This document shows, one piece after another, positions 1 to 6,936 of a DNA stretch of 8,519 nucleotides. A program made the position numbers and the translations under genes. Source of the DNA: Exiguobacterium profundum (GTDB lineage: Bacteria; Pseudomonadota; Alphaproteobacteria; Rhodobacterales; Rhodobacteraceae). The DNA is taken from positions 3,531,698 through 3,540,216 of the forward strand of contig CP059262.1 of the NCBI GenBank assembly GCA_013693875.1, written 5' to 3'. Each line of letters begins with the position of its first letter. Within the stretch, counting starts at the first letter, position 1. A model generated the notes under the pieces. It did not search any database. It saw only the letters and a list, made by a program, of their open reading frames with translations, and was not told where the DNA came from.

Positions 1-60
1 TTGCTGATCACCTATGTGTTAGCGATTTCCCTCGCGATCCCGCGGTTCTTCGGACTATGA
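1..60 (+). CDS. 3' end of a membrane protein gene, possibly TRAP transporter large permease (DctM-like), partial
   Basis: Frame 1 is open from the window edge to the TGA at 58-60 and encodes a hydrophobic tail ending in AIPRFFGL. A hydrophobic last helix followed by a short L-x-x-P-R tail resembles the C-terminus of the large membrane subunit (DctM) of TRAP transporters, which carry organic acids, often sugar acids, across the inner membrane. Its stop codon overlaps the next gene's start (ATGA, 57-60), which supports a real coding end and translational coupling. Only 19 residues are visible, so the family is a guess from the tail and from the sugar-related neighbour; another polytopic membrane protein is possible. 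Confidence 0.5.
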   Translation: MLITYVLAISLAIPRFFGL

Positions 61-1850
61 CGCCCCGCACGGGCGATGGCTGGAACCCCCTCGCCGGGCT
101 TGGGATCGAGACCCGCGATGACATGGTCACGGCGCTGTGCCGCTTGCTCGCGCCGCTTGAACCCTACGTCAGCCCGGGCGGCGCCCGCATCAACCTCTCG
201 GCGGCCGGGGCGAGCTTCGACCGGGCGGCCATCGGGCTCGAGGGTTTTGCCCGCCGGTTGTGGGGTGCGGTTCCGGCCGCGATGGGCGGGCGCGATGTTC
301 TCGACTGGGAACAGGTGCGCGACGGCCTGTCAAACGGCTGCGATCCGGAACACGCAGAGTTCTGGGGGTGGCCCGGCCCCGAGGATCAGCGGCTTGTCGA
401 GATGGCGGCCATCGGCTTCGCCCTTCGGGCCGTTCCCGACCGGGTCTGGCTGCCCCTGCCCCGCGAGGCCCAAAACAATGTCGCAACCTATCTGCGACAT
501 GCCATCGCCCAGCATCATTCACCGAACAACTGGATGTTCTTCCGTCTGCTGGTCGCGGCCGGTTTGCGCCGGGCGGGTGAAGACGTGGCGGAGGCACCCG
601 TCGAAGCCTATCGCACGGCGATTGATGCGCTGTATCAGGGCGACGGCTGGTATCGTGATGGGCCGGGGCGGCGCGTCGATCACTATGTCGGCTTCGCCTT
701 CCACACCTATGCGCTGCTCCTGCACCGTCTTGCGCCAGAAACGGACAGCGGCGACCACCTTGCCCGCGCCCGCCTGTTTGCGCCCCAGTTCGCCGCCTGG
801 TTCGACGGGCATGGGCGCGGGCTCGCCTATGGCCGGTCGATGACCTATCGCTTTGCCATGGTGGCCTTTTTCGGCGCCTATGCCATGGCAGAAACGGCCG
901 CGCCCGTGCTGCCTTGGGGTGTGTTGAAGGGCATCGTCCTGCGTCACCTGCGCGATTGGGCCAACCAGCCCATCGCAGACCGGGATGGTGTTCTGTCGGT
1001 GGGCTATGCCTATCCGAACCCGAATATGGCCGAAGCCTACAATTCCGCCTGCTCCCCTTATTGGGCACTCAAGGCCTTTTTGCCTCTTGCGCTGCCCGCG
1101 CAGCATCCATTCTGGACGGCGACCGAGCAGCCGCTACCCGTTGATCTGCCCTTGGTTCAGCCCGCGCCCGGGTTCCTCTTGCAGCGTATGCCGGATCAGA
1201 CCGCGGCCCTCGCGGCAGGGCAAGAGGCGCAGGTCTTTCGACACGGCGCCGAGAAATATGCCAAATTCGCCTACTCCACAGGTTTTCCCTTCTGCGTCGA
1301 GGCACGCGACGCCACGCTGGCGACCGCCGCGCTCGATTGCATGCTGGGCGTTCAAGTGAATGGAAGACCATGGACTCCCCGACTGTGGTGCCTGTCGGCA
1401 GAAGTACATGATAACGCCGTGCGTTCGGTCTGGCAGCCCTACCCGGATGTCACCGTCACGACCTGGCTGGTGCCCTGGCAGGGCGGGCATATTCGCAGCC
1501 ACACGATCACGACTCCGTTCGAGATAGACACGGTCGAGGGCGGGTTTGCCGTTGCCCGGTCCGATGGAGACCATGACAGATGGCAGATCAGTCAGGGTGA
1601 CGCGAAGGTCATTGGCGTGGACACAAGCCAAATCGCCGACTTGGTGGGCCTGCGGCACGCCCGCGTGCACGGTCCAGATCCCAACGGCAGTCTACGCCAT
1701 GCAAGGATTTGGGTGCCGCAGCTTTTGCACCGTCTCGGACCGGGCACATCAGTGCTTGTCTGCTGGTGCGGCTCGGGTGCGTTAGATCCGACACTCGATC
1801 CTGCGTCGGCTTTGGCGCATCTTGCAACGATCATCGGGGGAACGGCGTAG
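57..1850 (+). CDS. DUF2264 domain-containing protein (possible glycoside hydrolase-type enzyme)
   Basis: A complete 597-residue protein of a length typical for DUF2264. Recognisable features are the N-terminal NPLAGLG (10-16), W158 in NNWMFFRLL, the segment DGWYRDGP with the following VDHYVGFAFH (197-216), and YGRSMTYRFA (258-267). Such aromatic-rich motifs with conserved Asp and Arg fit an (alpha/alpha) barrel in the N-terminal two thirds; the C-terminal third (from about 360) looks beta-rich. I recall that DUF2264 members include beta-glucuronidases classed as GH154, but I cannot verify this and the substrate here is unknown. No signal peptide is seen, so a cytoplasmic role is likely. The ATG at 57 overlaps the upstream stop (ATGA), which favours this start and an operon with the membrane protein. 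Together they suggest uptake followed by processing of a uronate or oligosaccharide. Confidence 0.88.
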   Translation: MTPRTGDGWNPLAGLGIETRDDMVTALCRLLAPLEPYVSPGGARINLSAAGASFDRAAIGLEGFARRLWGAVPAAMGGRDVLDWEQVRDGLSNGCDPEHAEFWGWPGPEDQRLVEMAAIGFALRAVPDRVWLPLPREAQNNVATYLRHAIAQHHSPNNWMFFRLLVAAGLRRAGEDVAEAPVEAYRTAIDALYQGDGWYRDGPGRRVDHYVGFAFHTYALLLHRLAPETDSGDHLARARLFAPQFAAWFDGHGRGLAYGRSMTYRFAMVAFFGAYAMAETAAPVLPWGVLKGIVLRHLRDWANQPIADRDGVLSVGYAYPNPNMAEAYNSACSPYWALKAFLPLALPAQHPFWTATEQPLPVDLPLVQPAPGFLLQRMPDQTAALAAGQEAQVFRHGAEKYAKFAYSTGFPFCVEARDATLATAALDCMLGVQVNGRPWTPRLWCLSAEVHDNAVRSVWQPYPDVTVTTWLVPWQGGHIRSHTITTPFEIDTVEGGFAVARSDGDHDRWQISQGDAKVIGVDTSQIADLVGLRHARVHGPDPNGSLRHARIWVPQLLHRLGPGTSVLVCWCGSGALDPTLDPASALAHLATIIGGTA

Positions 1851-2215
1851 ACTGAGCAGTTTGGAACGATGCCAAATGTCCTTGCTCACGAAACTCACGG
1901 GCACTGCTGCCCTTGGGCGGTCATCAGAACCGCTGACTGCTAGCAAGACCGAGAACTGACAATCACGGTCATTCAAAATCACAGTCATGGCTTGCAGCGG
2001 TACAAAAGTGAGACACCGGACACTTCGGTCGGGGCCTTTGCGGGACGAGATTGCGCCGGAGGCGCTCGCTCAACTGCAGAATAGCCTTCGTCCCGATTGA
2101 GCGCGTTCTTTTGCGGCTTTGTCGCGGTCTTGATCCGGCCCGCCCACTATCCCCCTGATCTTGCGCGCGGTTTTGGCCCGTTTGTTGACCTATTGTTGAC
2201 CCGCCGTTCGGACAG
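1851..2215. other. Intergenic stretch without a supported gene
   Basis: About 365 bases lie between the DUF2264 stop and the tRNA terminator. Frames are open on the minus strand, but they have no recognisable motif, no good ribosome binding site and odd composition (Arg, Ser and Cys rich), so I call no gene. Visible structures are a weak hairpin just after the DUF2264 stop (TTTGG/CCAAA, 1860-1876), a GGGCA/TGCCC hairpin (1899-1912) that could end the rightward operon although it lacks a T run, and two near-identical 12-mers AATCACGGTCAT and AATCACAGTCAT (1961-1972 and 1977-1988). Confidence 0.5.
2182..2201 (+). repeat. Direct repeat TTGTTGACC x2, 11-base period
   Basis: TTGTTGACC occurs at 2182-2190 and again at 2193-2201, an 11-base period that places both copies on the same face of the DNA. 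It lies about 70 bases outside the tRNA fragment. It could be a protein-binding site such as recombinase arm-type sites, or a pair of alternative -35 boxes; no clear -10 was found. Confidence 0.45.
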
Positions 2216-2239
2216 CAAAAGCCGCCCATGCGAGCGGCT
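2216..2239 (-). terminator. Leftward rho-independent terminator, probably the native tRNA-fMet terminator
   Basis: Read leftward, AGCCGC (2239-2234) and GCGGCT (2225-2220) form a 6-bp GC-rich stem with an 8-base loop, followed by TTTT. It lies about 30 bases past the CCA end of the tRNA fragment and in the same direction, as expected for the terminator of the original tRNA gene. This supports the view that sequence left of 2268 is the undisturbed chromosome downstream of that tRNA. Confidence 0.6.
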
Positions 2240-2267
2240 CTTAAGCGATTGATCTATATTGTAATTT

Positions 2268-2314
2268 TGGTTGCGGGGGCAGGATTTGAACCTGCGGCCT
2301 TCAGGTTATGAGCC
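2268..2314 (-). pseudogene. 3' fragment of initiator tRNA-Met (CAT): att site of an integrative element
   Basis: The minus strand reads GGCTCATAACCTG (anticodon CAT in a seven-base loop, 3' anticodon stem), then the variable loop, a T arm with stem GCAGG/CCTGC around TTCAAAT, and the acceptor 3' strand CCCCGCA plus ACCA. This matches the 3' half of alphaproteobacterial tRNA-fMet. The 5' half is missing: sequence right of 2314 has no D arm, and the 5' anticodon stem no longer pairs beyond two bases. A 3' tRNA fragment of this length, ending at the anticodon stem, is the usual duplicated core left by tyrosine recombinases that target tRNA genes. It is not expected to make a functional tRNA. Confidence 0.88.
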
Positions 2315-2570
2315 CATGGAAGGGCAAAAATAAACAATCAGCAAAACCAGCCACTTACAAGGCAAGCCTTTGTTCTGCCGTGATTTTCGTTCTCGCACAC
2401 ACGGGCATTAGCAGGGATTCAAACGCAAAACCGGCACGAAGCCCGCAGTCGCAGGTTGATGTGGCGTTGATCTAGCCTGATGCGCTGCTAGGTTGATCAT
2501 ATCTGAAGATGGCTCAGACCAAGGAACGGAGCAGATCACTGGGCCACAGATTACCTCCAACAAAGGTCGA
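2315..2570. other. Non-coding left end of the island
   Basis: No convincing gene is present. The first 30 bases after the att core are A-rich. A small hairpin (AAGG/CCTT, about 2361-2373) and a CTAGC/GCTAG inverted repeat (about 2472-2490) lie between the att site and the end of the leftward operon; neither is a clean terminator. GTTGAT occurs at 2455-2460, 2466-2471 and 2492-2497. Confidence 0.5.
2455..2497 (+). repeat. GTTGAT repeats near the att core
   Basis: GTTGAT occurs three times in the same orientation at 2455-2460, 2466-2471 and 2492-2497. The first two are 11 bases apart, the same period as the GTTGAC pair at 2184 and 2195 on the other side of the att core. Short motifs recur by chance, so the case for recombinase arm-type or accessory sites is weak. 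Confidence 0.3.
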
Positions 2571-3557
2571 TCATGGTTGGGTCTTGCCCACATGCATGAT
2601 CATCAATGGTGCGTCATCTTCGGCCTCTGCCACCTCGATATAGCTTCGAGCAGAGATTCCCTGCAAATCTAGGTGGTCAACAAGGCTGGGCAGGCTAGCA
2701 ACACGGTGGCGCGTTTCTGAGAGTCTGACTGCCACGTCGCGTGCGTTCTGTTCAGCTGCTTCCGTCCCGCCGAGGCGCCCAACCAGAAGGTCTGCGGGCA
2801 TTTCCGTCGTCAACTGCGCGAGCTTCTGAAGCTGGCGAGATGCCTGATCCTTTGCCGCCATCGGTTCGTCGAGAAGGAACAGAGCCTTGATTTGCGCGCC
2901 GCCAGTGACCGCCATTCCGTCGAGCAGCAGTCTGAGGCTATCGATGGGAATTGCCTCCCGCGTGTAGAGCAGCTTCACCCTATTGTGCATGGCATCAAAG
3001 GTTTCGTGCAGAACCTGCTCGGCCTCAGTCAGGAGTGGCCTTCGATCGACGCGCACCGCGGCGCCATCTACGCGTTCAATCCGGTTGGTAGCCCTTTCGA
3101 GCAGTTGTTGAAGTTCATATGCGCGCCATTCGTCCCGGAAGGCGAGAACGCTATCGTGTGTGGACTGCACGTCGCGGCGCAGCTTCTCTAGCCGCTGACA
3201 GACTATCGCCGTTCCAGCGGCACTGACGCCTAGGCTCGCGATCGACCCTGCTAGAGTTGCCACCTGCAAACCCTGCATGGCACCCAGCATCGACTGCATC
3301 ACATCGATACGACGCTTGATCTGTTCATTCTGGACGACGTTGATAGCGCCTGTGACCAAAGAACCTGCCGATGTTACACCCGTCAAAGACGAGAGAACCG
3401 AGCCCAGCGGCTGGATGGCTGAGAACGCGCCCGTTTCCTGCAGGTGGGCCACAATGCCACCACCGCTCGCATTGATCAGCAGCGCTCCTCGGCGGATCAG
3501 CTTTCCCGCCTCCCACATTGCTTGCAGTTCTGGCGGGACGACAAACGAATAGGTCAT
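2571..3557 (-). CDS. Unknown protein with hydrophobic helices, second member of a membrane-active pair
   Basis: A 328-residue protein of no family I can name. The N-terminus has an IRRGALLINASGGGIVAHLQ-type segment (21-40). It is followed by a Ser/Gly/Val-rich moderately hydrophobic stretch (44-75) and a stronger Ala/Gly-rich hydrophobic stretch (92-119) that could be one or two membrane-inserting helices. The rest (120-290) is predicted helical with heptad-like patterns (RLEKLRRDVQ, ELQQLLERATNRIERV, RQLQKLAQL). There is no signal peptide. Its ATG overlaps the stop of the upstream gene (ATGA, 3557-3554), so the two are translationally coupled and probably act in stoichiometric amounts. Hydrophobic hairpin plus long helices is the layout of alpha-helical pore-forming proteins, but that function is inference. 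Base composition looks lower in GC than the nuclease gene upstream. Confidence 0.85.
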   Translation of the reverse strand: MTYSFVVPPELQAMWEAGKLIRRGALLINASGGGIVAHLQETGAFSAIQPLGSVLSSLTGVTSAGSLVTGAINVVQNEQIKRRIDVMQSMLGAMQGLQVATLAGSIASLGVSAAGTAIVCQRLEKLRRDVQSTHDSVLAFRDEWRAYELQQLLERATNRIERVDGAAVRVDRRPLLTEAEQVLHETFDAMHNRVKLLYTREAIPIDSLRLLLDGMAVTGGAQIKALFLLDEPMAAKDQASRQLQKLAQLTTEMPADLLVGRLGGTEAAEQNARDVAVRLSETRHRVASLPSLVDHLDLQGISARSYIEVAEAEDDAPLMIMHVGKTQP

Positions 3558-4261
3558 GATGCGTTCTCGATACGCTGTTTGTATGCTTCATCAAGGCGAC
3601 GCAGATGGCGGCTAAGGACAGACCCTTCCGCGCTATCGGTTGCAACAAGCAACCGCGTCACCGCATCCTGGACCAACTGCAGATAGGCCTGCCGCTTTTC
3701 TCCGACCGCTGAGGCCGCTGACCAAGCAAAAACCGCAGTGCCGACTGTAATCGCCACTGGCGTCACGACGGCCGCGGCTGCGCCAAGACCAATCATCCCA
3801 AGCAGTCCTGGCGAGGCGCGTGCCGCAACGGTTGCCGCTGCAGCTGTTCCGCTGCCACCGAGGGCCAGTTTGCCGATATCCCACATGCTCCAGCCAAGAT
3901 ACTCGGTTAGGTCATCCATGCCGGACAGGGTTGCGGGAAGTACATGCTGCAACTCACTTACCAAGCACGCCTCGGCTTGGTGAATTCTCTGGAGGAGTTC
4001 AAGCTCAAGTGCCTTCCTCTCCGAGGATATTTCCCACATCAGTTCCTGCGTAGGCAATTCTTTTACGCGAGCCCGCGCCAACTCTCGCAACTCAGCATTG
4101 CTATGCTGGCAGAACGCACGCGCAACCCAGCGCCGCTCCTGCCACCAGTCGATCGCATCCGCTTGTCGTAATGGGTCAGCAATATCCCGGGGCGATCTAC
4201 GTCCGTCCTGTTTCGGTGCATCTGAGCAATCAGGTTCAGATATTTCATTGCGCTCTGCCAT
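3554..4261 (-). CDS. Unknown protein with Ala/Gly-rich membrane segment, first member of a membrane-active pair
   Basis: A 235-residue protein, not recognised. Residues 1-35 are polar and probably disordered. Residues 36-110 are helical and charged (ELRELARARVKEL, ERKALELELLQRIHQAEACL). Residues 129-186 form a long hydrophobic block rich in Ala, Gly and Val (two likely helices with a Pro-Gly break near 151). A helical tail (187-230) follows. The ATG at 4261 has AGGTGA (4277-4272) ten bases upstream. It starts 77 bases after the nuclease gene's stop, a gap holding only a weak AGCCG/CGGCT hairpin, so it may be read through from the upstream operon or have its own promoter. Its stop overlaps the next start by four bases. 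The shared architecture with that neighbour suggests a two-component membrane-active complex. It could also be a holin-like or membrane-anchor protein. Confidence 0.83.
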   Translation of the reverse strand: MAERNEISEPDCSDAPKQDGRRSPRDIADPLRQADAIDWWQERRWVARAFCQHSNAELRELARARVKELPTQELMWEISSERKALELELLQRIHQAEACLVSELQHVLPATLSGMDDLTEYLGWSMWDIGKLALGGSGTAAAATVAARASPGLLGMIGLGAAAAVVTPVAITVGTAVFAWSAASAVGEKRQAYLQLVQDAVTRLLVATDSAEGSVLSRHLRRLDEAYKQRIENAS

Positions 4262-4338
4262 CTCTGATCACTCACCTGACCGCCCAAAATGAAGCCGCGG
4301 GATTCTTTCTTGGAAAAACCAACGGCTGCCCTCTATTC

Positions 4339-5937
4339 CTAGGAAAGACTCCGCTGGAGCGCCACACGATAACTGTAGGGCGCCACTTCTTCGACTGTCA
4401 CCATATCTCCGGCGCGAACGCCATGCCGTTCGAAGAACTCCCGGATCCAGCCGCGCTTACGGAAGAACTTCTTCTCGCCATCGAGGTCTGTCATGACAAC
4501 GGTCGCTCCGCCACAGCCGACGGCAATTTCGCGCTGGGCAGCCGAGGCACGGTTCGACCCACCGATCGCATCAGCCGGAAACTCTTCGAAGAAGCTCCTG
4601 AGATAGATGTGGTTGTTGTCGATGTTGCCCTGCGTGATTTCGGTCGTTCCGATGTGGCGCCCGGCATGCTGGCGCGGGTTCGGGTCTGACGACATCGATG
4701 CGGCCGCGGGCTCCTGGACAACCATCACGGTGTTGTCGTCGTCCTCGATCAGGTCGAAATCCTCGCCGTCCACAATCACAATCTGGCCCGTCGGAACCGG
4801 AGGCTGCGTGCGAACAGGCTGAACGCCTTCGGCGCGAAGGACCACTTCCGCTGCTGCGCGGGCATCCTCGCCCGCATCGTGGTGCTCGAACATGAGGCCC
4901 AGATGCTGCTTGAGGCTTGCAAGACCGTGTCCACCGTTGCCCCGCAACTCCGGCCAGGCGGCGCGGGCGACGTGGACGCTATCGCGCCAGTCCCACTGCG
5001 GGACCGGCAGGTCGCAGTTGCCACAGGCAGCGGCGACGGCGCTGCGGTCAAAGCCAGAGTGCTGATAGACCGTCGCGCCGTTCAGCGCATCCCGCAAGAC
5101 CGGCAGCACCTCGCCAAATGTCGGGGCGCCCTGCACCGTGCGGGCACTGATTCCATGGAGATAGGTGAACACCCAGCGGTCCACCTTCGGATCGACATAG
5201 GTCACCCAGGTCTCGATGGAATTGTCGGGGCGCACGCAAGCGACACCGATCTGGCAAATGCTACCGCGGTCGTTGTTCGCGGTCTCGACATCCAGAGCAA
5301 AGAAGCGGAATGGGCCCTTGGGGAATGGCGTGACACGCGCCTGCCGGATGAGAGCGGGCTTCGGTGCTGGCGCCGCTACAGGAGCAACCAGCGCGGAAAG
5401 GAAGCGCAGGCGCTGCCGTTCGATGGCCGCCTTTTCGCGGACGCCCCAGCCAAGGCGGCGCAGCGTGGCTTCGACCAGATCGACCGGTTCGTCATAGGCC
5501 TGCATCCGGCGCCGGTTCCAGGCGATGGCGTGGTCGGGTGCAAGGGAGAGGATCTCGGCCTCCAGCCGGGCAACGTCCTCCGTGTCGGGCAAGGCAAACC
5601 AGACCGCGCGGCAGTGATCGACGACGAACTCGTTCCGCAACGCCTTGGCGATGTCGCCATCCGCCTTGGTCAAAGCATCCGTCCGGTCGCGCCACATCCG
5701 GCCGCTATTGTACATGGCCGAGAAGTAGTGGCTCATGCCTTCCGATCCGGTCCGATGGCGCTGGTGGATCCGCTCGTAGAAGGTCTGATCGGTGGAACTG
5801 GTCGAGCCGATGTAGCGAAGATCACCATGGTGATCGACGAGGCCGTAAAGGCCACGTGCATCGCGCGGCGCCTGAGCAGTCGGGCGGGGTGCCGCTTCAA
5901 GCAGGGCGGAAAGCAGGTCTTCGGCAGAGAAACGCAT
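4339..5937 (-). CDS. GIY-YIG nuclease / DEDDh 3'-5' exonuclease fusion with C-terminal B3-like DNA-binding domain
   Basis: About 532 residues (numbered from the ATG at 5937). The N-terminal GIY-YIG domain shows GLY at 29-31, RYIG at 41-44, Y54, R56 and LEAEIL with Glu at 126 and 128. The central DEDDh (DnaQ-like) domain has DVE (D216, E218), HSGFD (D297) and H353 with D358, so all catalytic acids plus His appear present. After an acidic linker (about 385-400) the C-terminal domain (about 432-528) has NHIYLRSFFEEFPADAIGGSN and AGDMV, like bacterial B3-type DNA-binding domains of some restriction enzymes. Start choice: a GTG at 5955 would overlap the upstream stop, but GGAG at 5948-5945 lies 7 bases before the ATG at 5937 and 4 before the ATG at 5940, so 5937 is preferred. 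The protein probably cuts and degrades DNA at recognised or damaged sites. DnaQ-UvrC-like fusions are known, but this domain order with a B3 end is unfamiliar. Confidence 0.88.
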   Translation of the reverse strand: MRFSAEDLLSALLEAAPRPTAQAPRDARGLYGLVDHHGDLRYIGSTSSTDQTFYERIHQRHRTGSEGMSHYFSAMYNSGRMWRDRTDALTKADGDIAKALRNEFVVDHCRAVWFALPDTEDVARLEAEILSLAPDHAIAWNRRRMQAYDEPVDLVEATLRRLGWGVREKAAIERQRLRFLSALVAPVAAPAPKPALIRQARVTPFPKGPFRFFALDVETANNDRGSICQIGVACVRPDNSIETWVTYVDPKVDRWVFTYLHGISARTVQGAPTFGEVLPVLRDALNGATVYQHSGFDRSAVAAACGNCDLPVPQWDWRDSVHVARAAWPELRGNGGHGLASLKQHLGLMFEHHDAGEDARAAAEVVLRAEGVQPVRTQPPVPTGQIVIVDGEDFDLIEDDDNTVMVVQEPAAASMSSDPNPRQHAGRHIGTTEITQGNIDNNHIYLRSFFEEFPADAIGGSNRASAAQREIAVGCGGATVVMTDLDGEKKFFRKRGWIREFFERHGVRAGDMVTVEEVAPYSYRVALQRSLS

Positions 5938-5951
5938 CATCCAACTCCAGA

Positions 5952-6896
5952 TCACATCGACATCAGCTGGCGACGCTCGATGCGCTTCCAGTCGCGCCCA
6001 GAGACAATACCCCAGTTGCCCGCCTCGTTCGGACGGCGCCAGCGCGGCGTGGCCATCTTCTGCAGGGCAATCAGCGCCTCGTCGAAGGACGGATACTGAA
6101 CCTCCTCGCCCTTGGCGCCGATCATGAACTTGCCGCCGCGCGCGAGACCGGGATGGAAGTGGCTACCGTCTGCGGAGACGGGGACGAAGACCACCTCGTC
6201 CGAGAAATCCGGGCTCGGCGCTTCGGGCACCACCTCATCGGGCTGCTGCCAGATCGAGGCAAAGAATTCCTTCCGACCCTTCAGCCACGCGGCTGCGCTG
6301 ACGGCTGTCACCCGCTGGCCGACCTTCTCCAGCCCGCCATCGCCGCTGGACAGGATGTTCCGGATACGGCCTTCCGTGACGCCGCCGAACAGGGCGAGCG
6401 ACTGCAGGTCGACCTCGCCCGCGCCGGTATCGATGGCATGGCGCGAGAGGGCGAGATTGATGATCCGGGCAATCACGCCCTGCGGTTCCGGGTTCGCAGC
6501 CTGCCGAAACTGGTCAAGCTGCTGAGCCAGCGTTTCGACCCAAGGCTTGCGGGCATCGAACGGAATTTCGGCAGGAAGCACACCGTAAAGGCCGTAGATG
6601 CCCGCGTTGTCGATCAGCTTCGTGCCCGTCCAGTGCGGCGTCAAGACCGGATCATAGGTTTCGAACGCCTCGCGCCAGGTCTCACCCTCGACATCGGGAC
6701 CATGCAGCATGGCGAAGAGATGCTGCGCGACTTCCTCTGCGCCGAGGATCATCTCGATCACGCGGAAACGGGAGGCGAGAAGCTCGAGAAGCTCGGGGCC
6801 GTAGTCCCAGTTCTGCCGGTAGTCGATGTTGTCGGCGCTGAAGTATCCGGCCAGTTCGCGGTGGAACCAGGTCTCGCGGCGCTGTTCGGCGTTCAT
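5952..6896 (-). CDS. Protein of unknown function with internal helix-turn-helix
   Basis: A 314-residue soluble protein. The N-terminal half (1-150) is helical with aromatic residues and no motif I recognise. Residues 163-184 (DLQSLALFGGVTEGRIRN) form a convincing helix-turn-helix, followed by AAAWLKGRKEF (201-211), a pattern seen in small alphaproteobacterial DNA-binding domains. The C-terminus contains HPGLARGGKFMIGAKGEE (248-265) and TPRWRRPNEAGNWGIVSGRDW (283-303), a conserved-looking Trp/Arg/Asn block. The ATG at 6896 has no good Shine-Dalgarno of its own but overlaps the stop of a 10-codon minicistron (ATGA). Its stop lies just before the nuclease start, so the two are co-translated. It may guide the nuclease to DNA or regulate the operon; both are inference. 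Confidence 0.85.
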   Translation of the reverse strand: MNAEQRRETWFHRELAGYFSADNIDYRQNWDYGPELLELLASRFRVIEMILGAEEVAQHLFAMLHGPDVEGETWREAFETYDPVLTPHWTGTKLIDNAGIYGLYGVLPAEIPFDARKPWVETLAQQLDQFRQAANPEPQGVIARIINLALSRHAIDTGAGEVDLQSLALFGGVTEGRIRNILSSGDGGLEKVGQRVTAVSAAAWLKGRKEFFASIWQQPDEVVPEAPSPDFSDEVVFVPVSADGSHFHPGLARGGKFMIGAKGEEVQYPSFDEALIALQKMATPRWRRPNEAGNWGIVSGRDWKRIERRQLMSM

Positions 6897-6925
6897 GGTT
6901 TCGGGGTCAGGGCGGGCATATTCAT
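6893..6925 (-). CDS. 10-codon minicistron MNMPALTPKP, coupled to the downstream gene
   Basis: An ATG at 6925-6923 follows AAGGA (6937-6933) by seven bases, an excellent ribosome binding site. It opens a frame of ten codons ending in TGA at 6895-6893. That stop overlaps the ATG of the 314-aa gene (ATGA), which itself lacks a Shine-Dalgarno sequence. The AAGGA also touches the stop of the 62-aa gene. The simplest reading is that ribosomes initiate here and restart at the next ATG. It could simply deliver ribosomes or act as a regulatory leader. Alternatively the downstream gene relies on leaderless-like or weak initiation. Confidence 0.5.
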   Translation of the reverse strand: MNMPALTPKP

Positions 6926-6936
6926 GGTCTTGTCCT

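Noticed and set aside
190..1106. Long open frames antisense to the DUF2264 gene
   Set aside because: They are Arg/Pro/Ala-rich mirror frames of a high-GC gene with no motif and no ribosome binding site.
2009..2032. Possible insertion-sequence end (AAGTG...CACTT with GTGTC repeats)
   Set aside because: No transposase frame, matching second end or target duplication is visible; only a short inverted repeat.
2268..2345. Intact tRNA-fMet gene
   Set aside because: No D arm or 5' acceptor strand follows on the right, and the 5' anticodon stem breaks after two bases.
2408..2593. 61-residue leftward frame at the left end of the island
   Set aside because: No motif and no clear ribosome binding site, and it overlaps the end of the 328-aa gene; likely chance.
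5938..5955. GTG at 5955 as the nuclease start (overlapping the upstream stop)
   Set aside because: A GGAG ribosome binding site lies between this GTG and two ATG codons and is well spaced for the ATG at 5937, so the shorter start is preferred, though the GTG is not excluded.
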